Assembly: GCA_002366645.1 (NCBI GenBank)
Contig: DFBM01000159.1
Span: forward strand, 1-12,771
Direction of reading: 5' to 3'
Source of the DNA: Rhodobacterales bacterium UBA3080
GTDB taxonomy: Bacteria; Pseudomonadota; Alphaproteobacteria; Rhodobacterales; Rhodobacteraceae
DNA: 12,771 bases
Shown: in pieces, positions 12,670 to 12,771 of the stretch
How positions within the stretch are numbered: position 1 is the first letter of the stretch
Layout: each line of letters opens with the position of its first letter
Program-made: the position numbers and the translations under genes
Notes under the pieces: model-generated
What the model was told of the DNA's origin: nothing
The model's database searches: none
The model's input: only the letters and a program-made list of their open reading frames with translations

Positions 12670-12771
12670 CTAGCTTCGCCCGAACAGGCGTTCAATATCG
12701 GTCATTTTTAACTCAACATAAGTCGGGCGGCCATGGTTACATTGCCCCGAATGGGGGGTTGCTTCCATTTC
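12670..12771 (-). CDS. mutL: DNA mismatch repair protein MutL, C-terminal end (5' part outside the window)
   Basis: The last 33 codons of a gene entering from the right edge. The visible end contains HSGQCNHGRPTYVELKMTDI and closes ERLFGRS. The CNHGRP element matches the conserved C-x-HGRP metal-site motif of MutL proteins that have nicking endonuclease activity, unlike E. coli MutL. MutL links mismatch recognition by MutS to strand removal. Its stop TAG overlaps the ribosome site of the DUF3422 gene nine bases before that gene's ATG. The identification is by motif, and the ATPase part cannot be seen. Confidence 0.93.
   Translation of the reverse strand, partial: EMEATPHSGQCNHGRPTYVELKMTDIERLFGRS

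Overview
The window looks like a chromosomal core segment of an alphaproteobacterium, most likely of the Rhodobacterales (roseobacter-type). This rests on protein families and on gene order recalled from that group (lgt, midA, pgeF and an Lrp regulator next to trxB; a phasin beside proC and ybjN; mutL followed by a DUF3422 gene). It also rests on the style of the terminators, whose stems are built on ACCGCC/GGCGGT. No database was searched. No rRNA, tRNA, insertion sequence, prophage or CRISPR array is visible.

Layout, left half. The 5' end of trxB (minus) diverges from an Lrp/AsnC-type regulator (plus). The regulator meets the minus-strand operon lgt-midA-pgeF tail to tail, with a 4-base overlap of stop codons. 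lgt diverges from ubiK, which ends at a good intrinsic terminator. A roughly 145-base, structure-rich leader precedes ybjN, and proC follows 24 bases after ybjN. A phasin gene follows under a promoter flanked and filled by two TGC/GCA palindromes that resemble PhaR operators; it ends at another intrinsic terminator. csaA sits directly behind that terminator and abuts, stop to stop, the minus-strand pair fabH-like and tdk.

Layout, right half. Everything here is on the minus strand. Read in transcription order it is: end of mutL, a DUF3422 membrane-anchored protein, an AT-rich gap of about 210 bases with promoter-like sequences, a TadE-like pseudopilin gene, a TadG-like gene with a cysteine-bearing passenger domain, a hairpin, a doubtful 97-residue ORF, a SleB-type lipoprotein hydrolase, then the fabH-like and tdk pair.

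How the genes fit together. Most are housekeeping: redox (trxB), lipoprotein maturation (lgt), complex I or mitochondrial-type methylation (midA), peptidoglycan repair (pgeF), ubiquinone synthesis (ubiK), proline synthesis (proC), thymidine salvage (tdk), mismatch repair (mutL) and polyester granules (phasin). The least ordinary parts are the orphan TadE/TadG pair, the ybjN leader with mutually exclusive pairings, the phasin operator arrangement, and a ketoacyl synthase that resembles the Pseudomonas PA3286 type rather than a standard FabH. I found no convincing wholly new multi-gene system.
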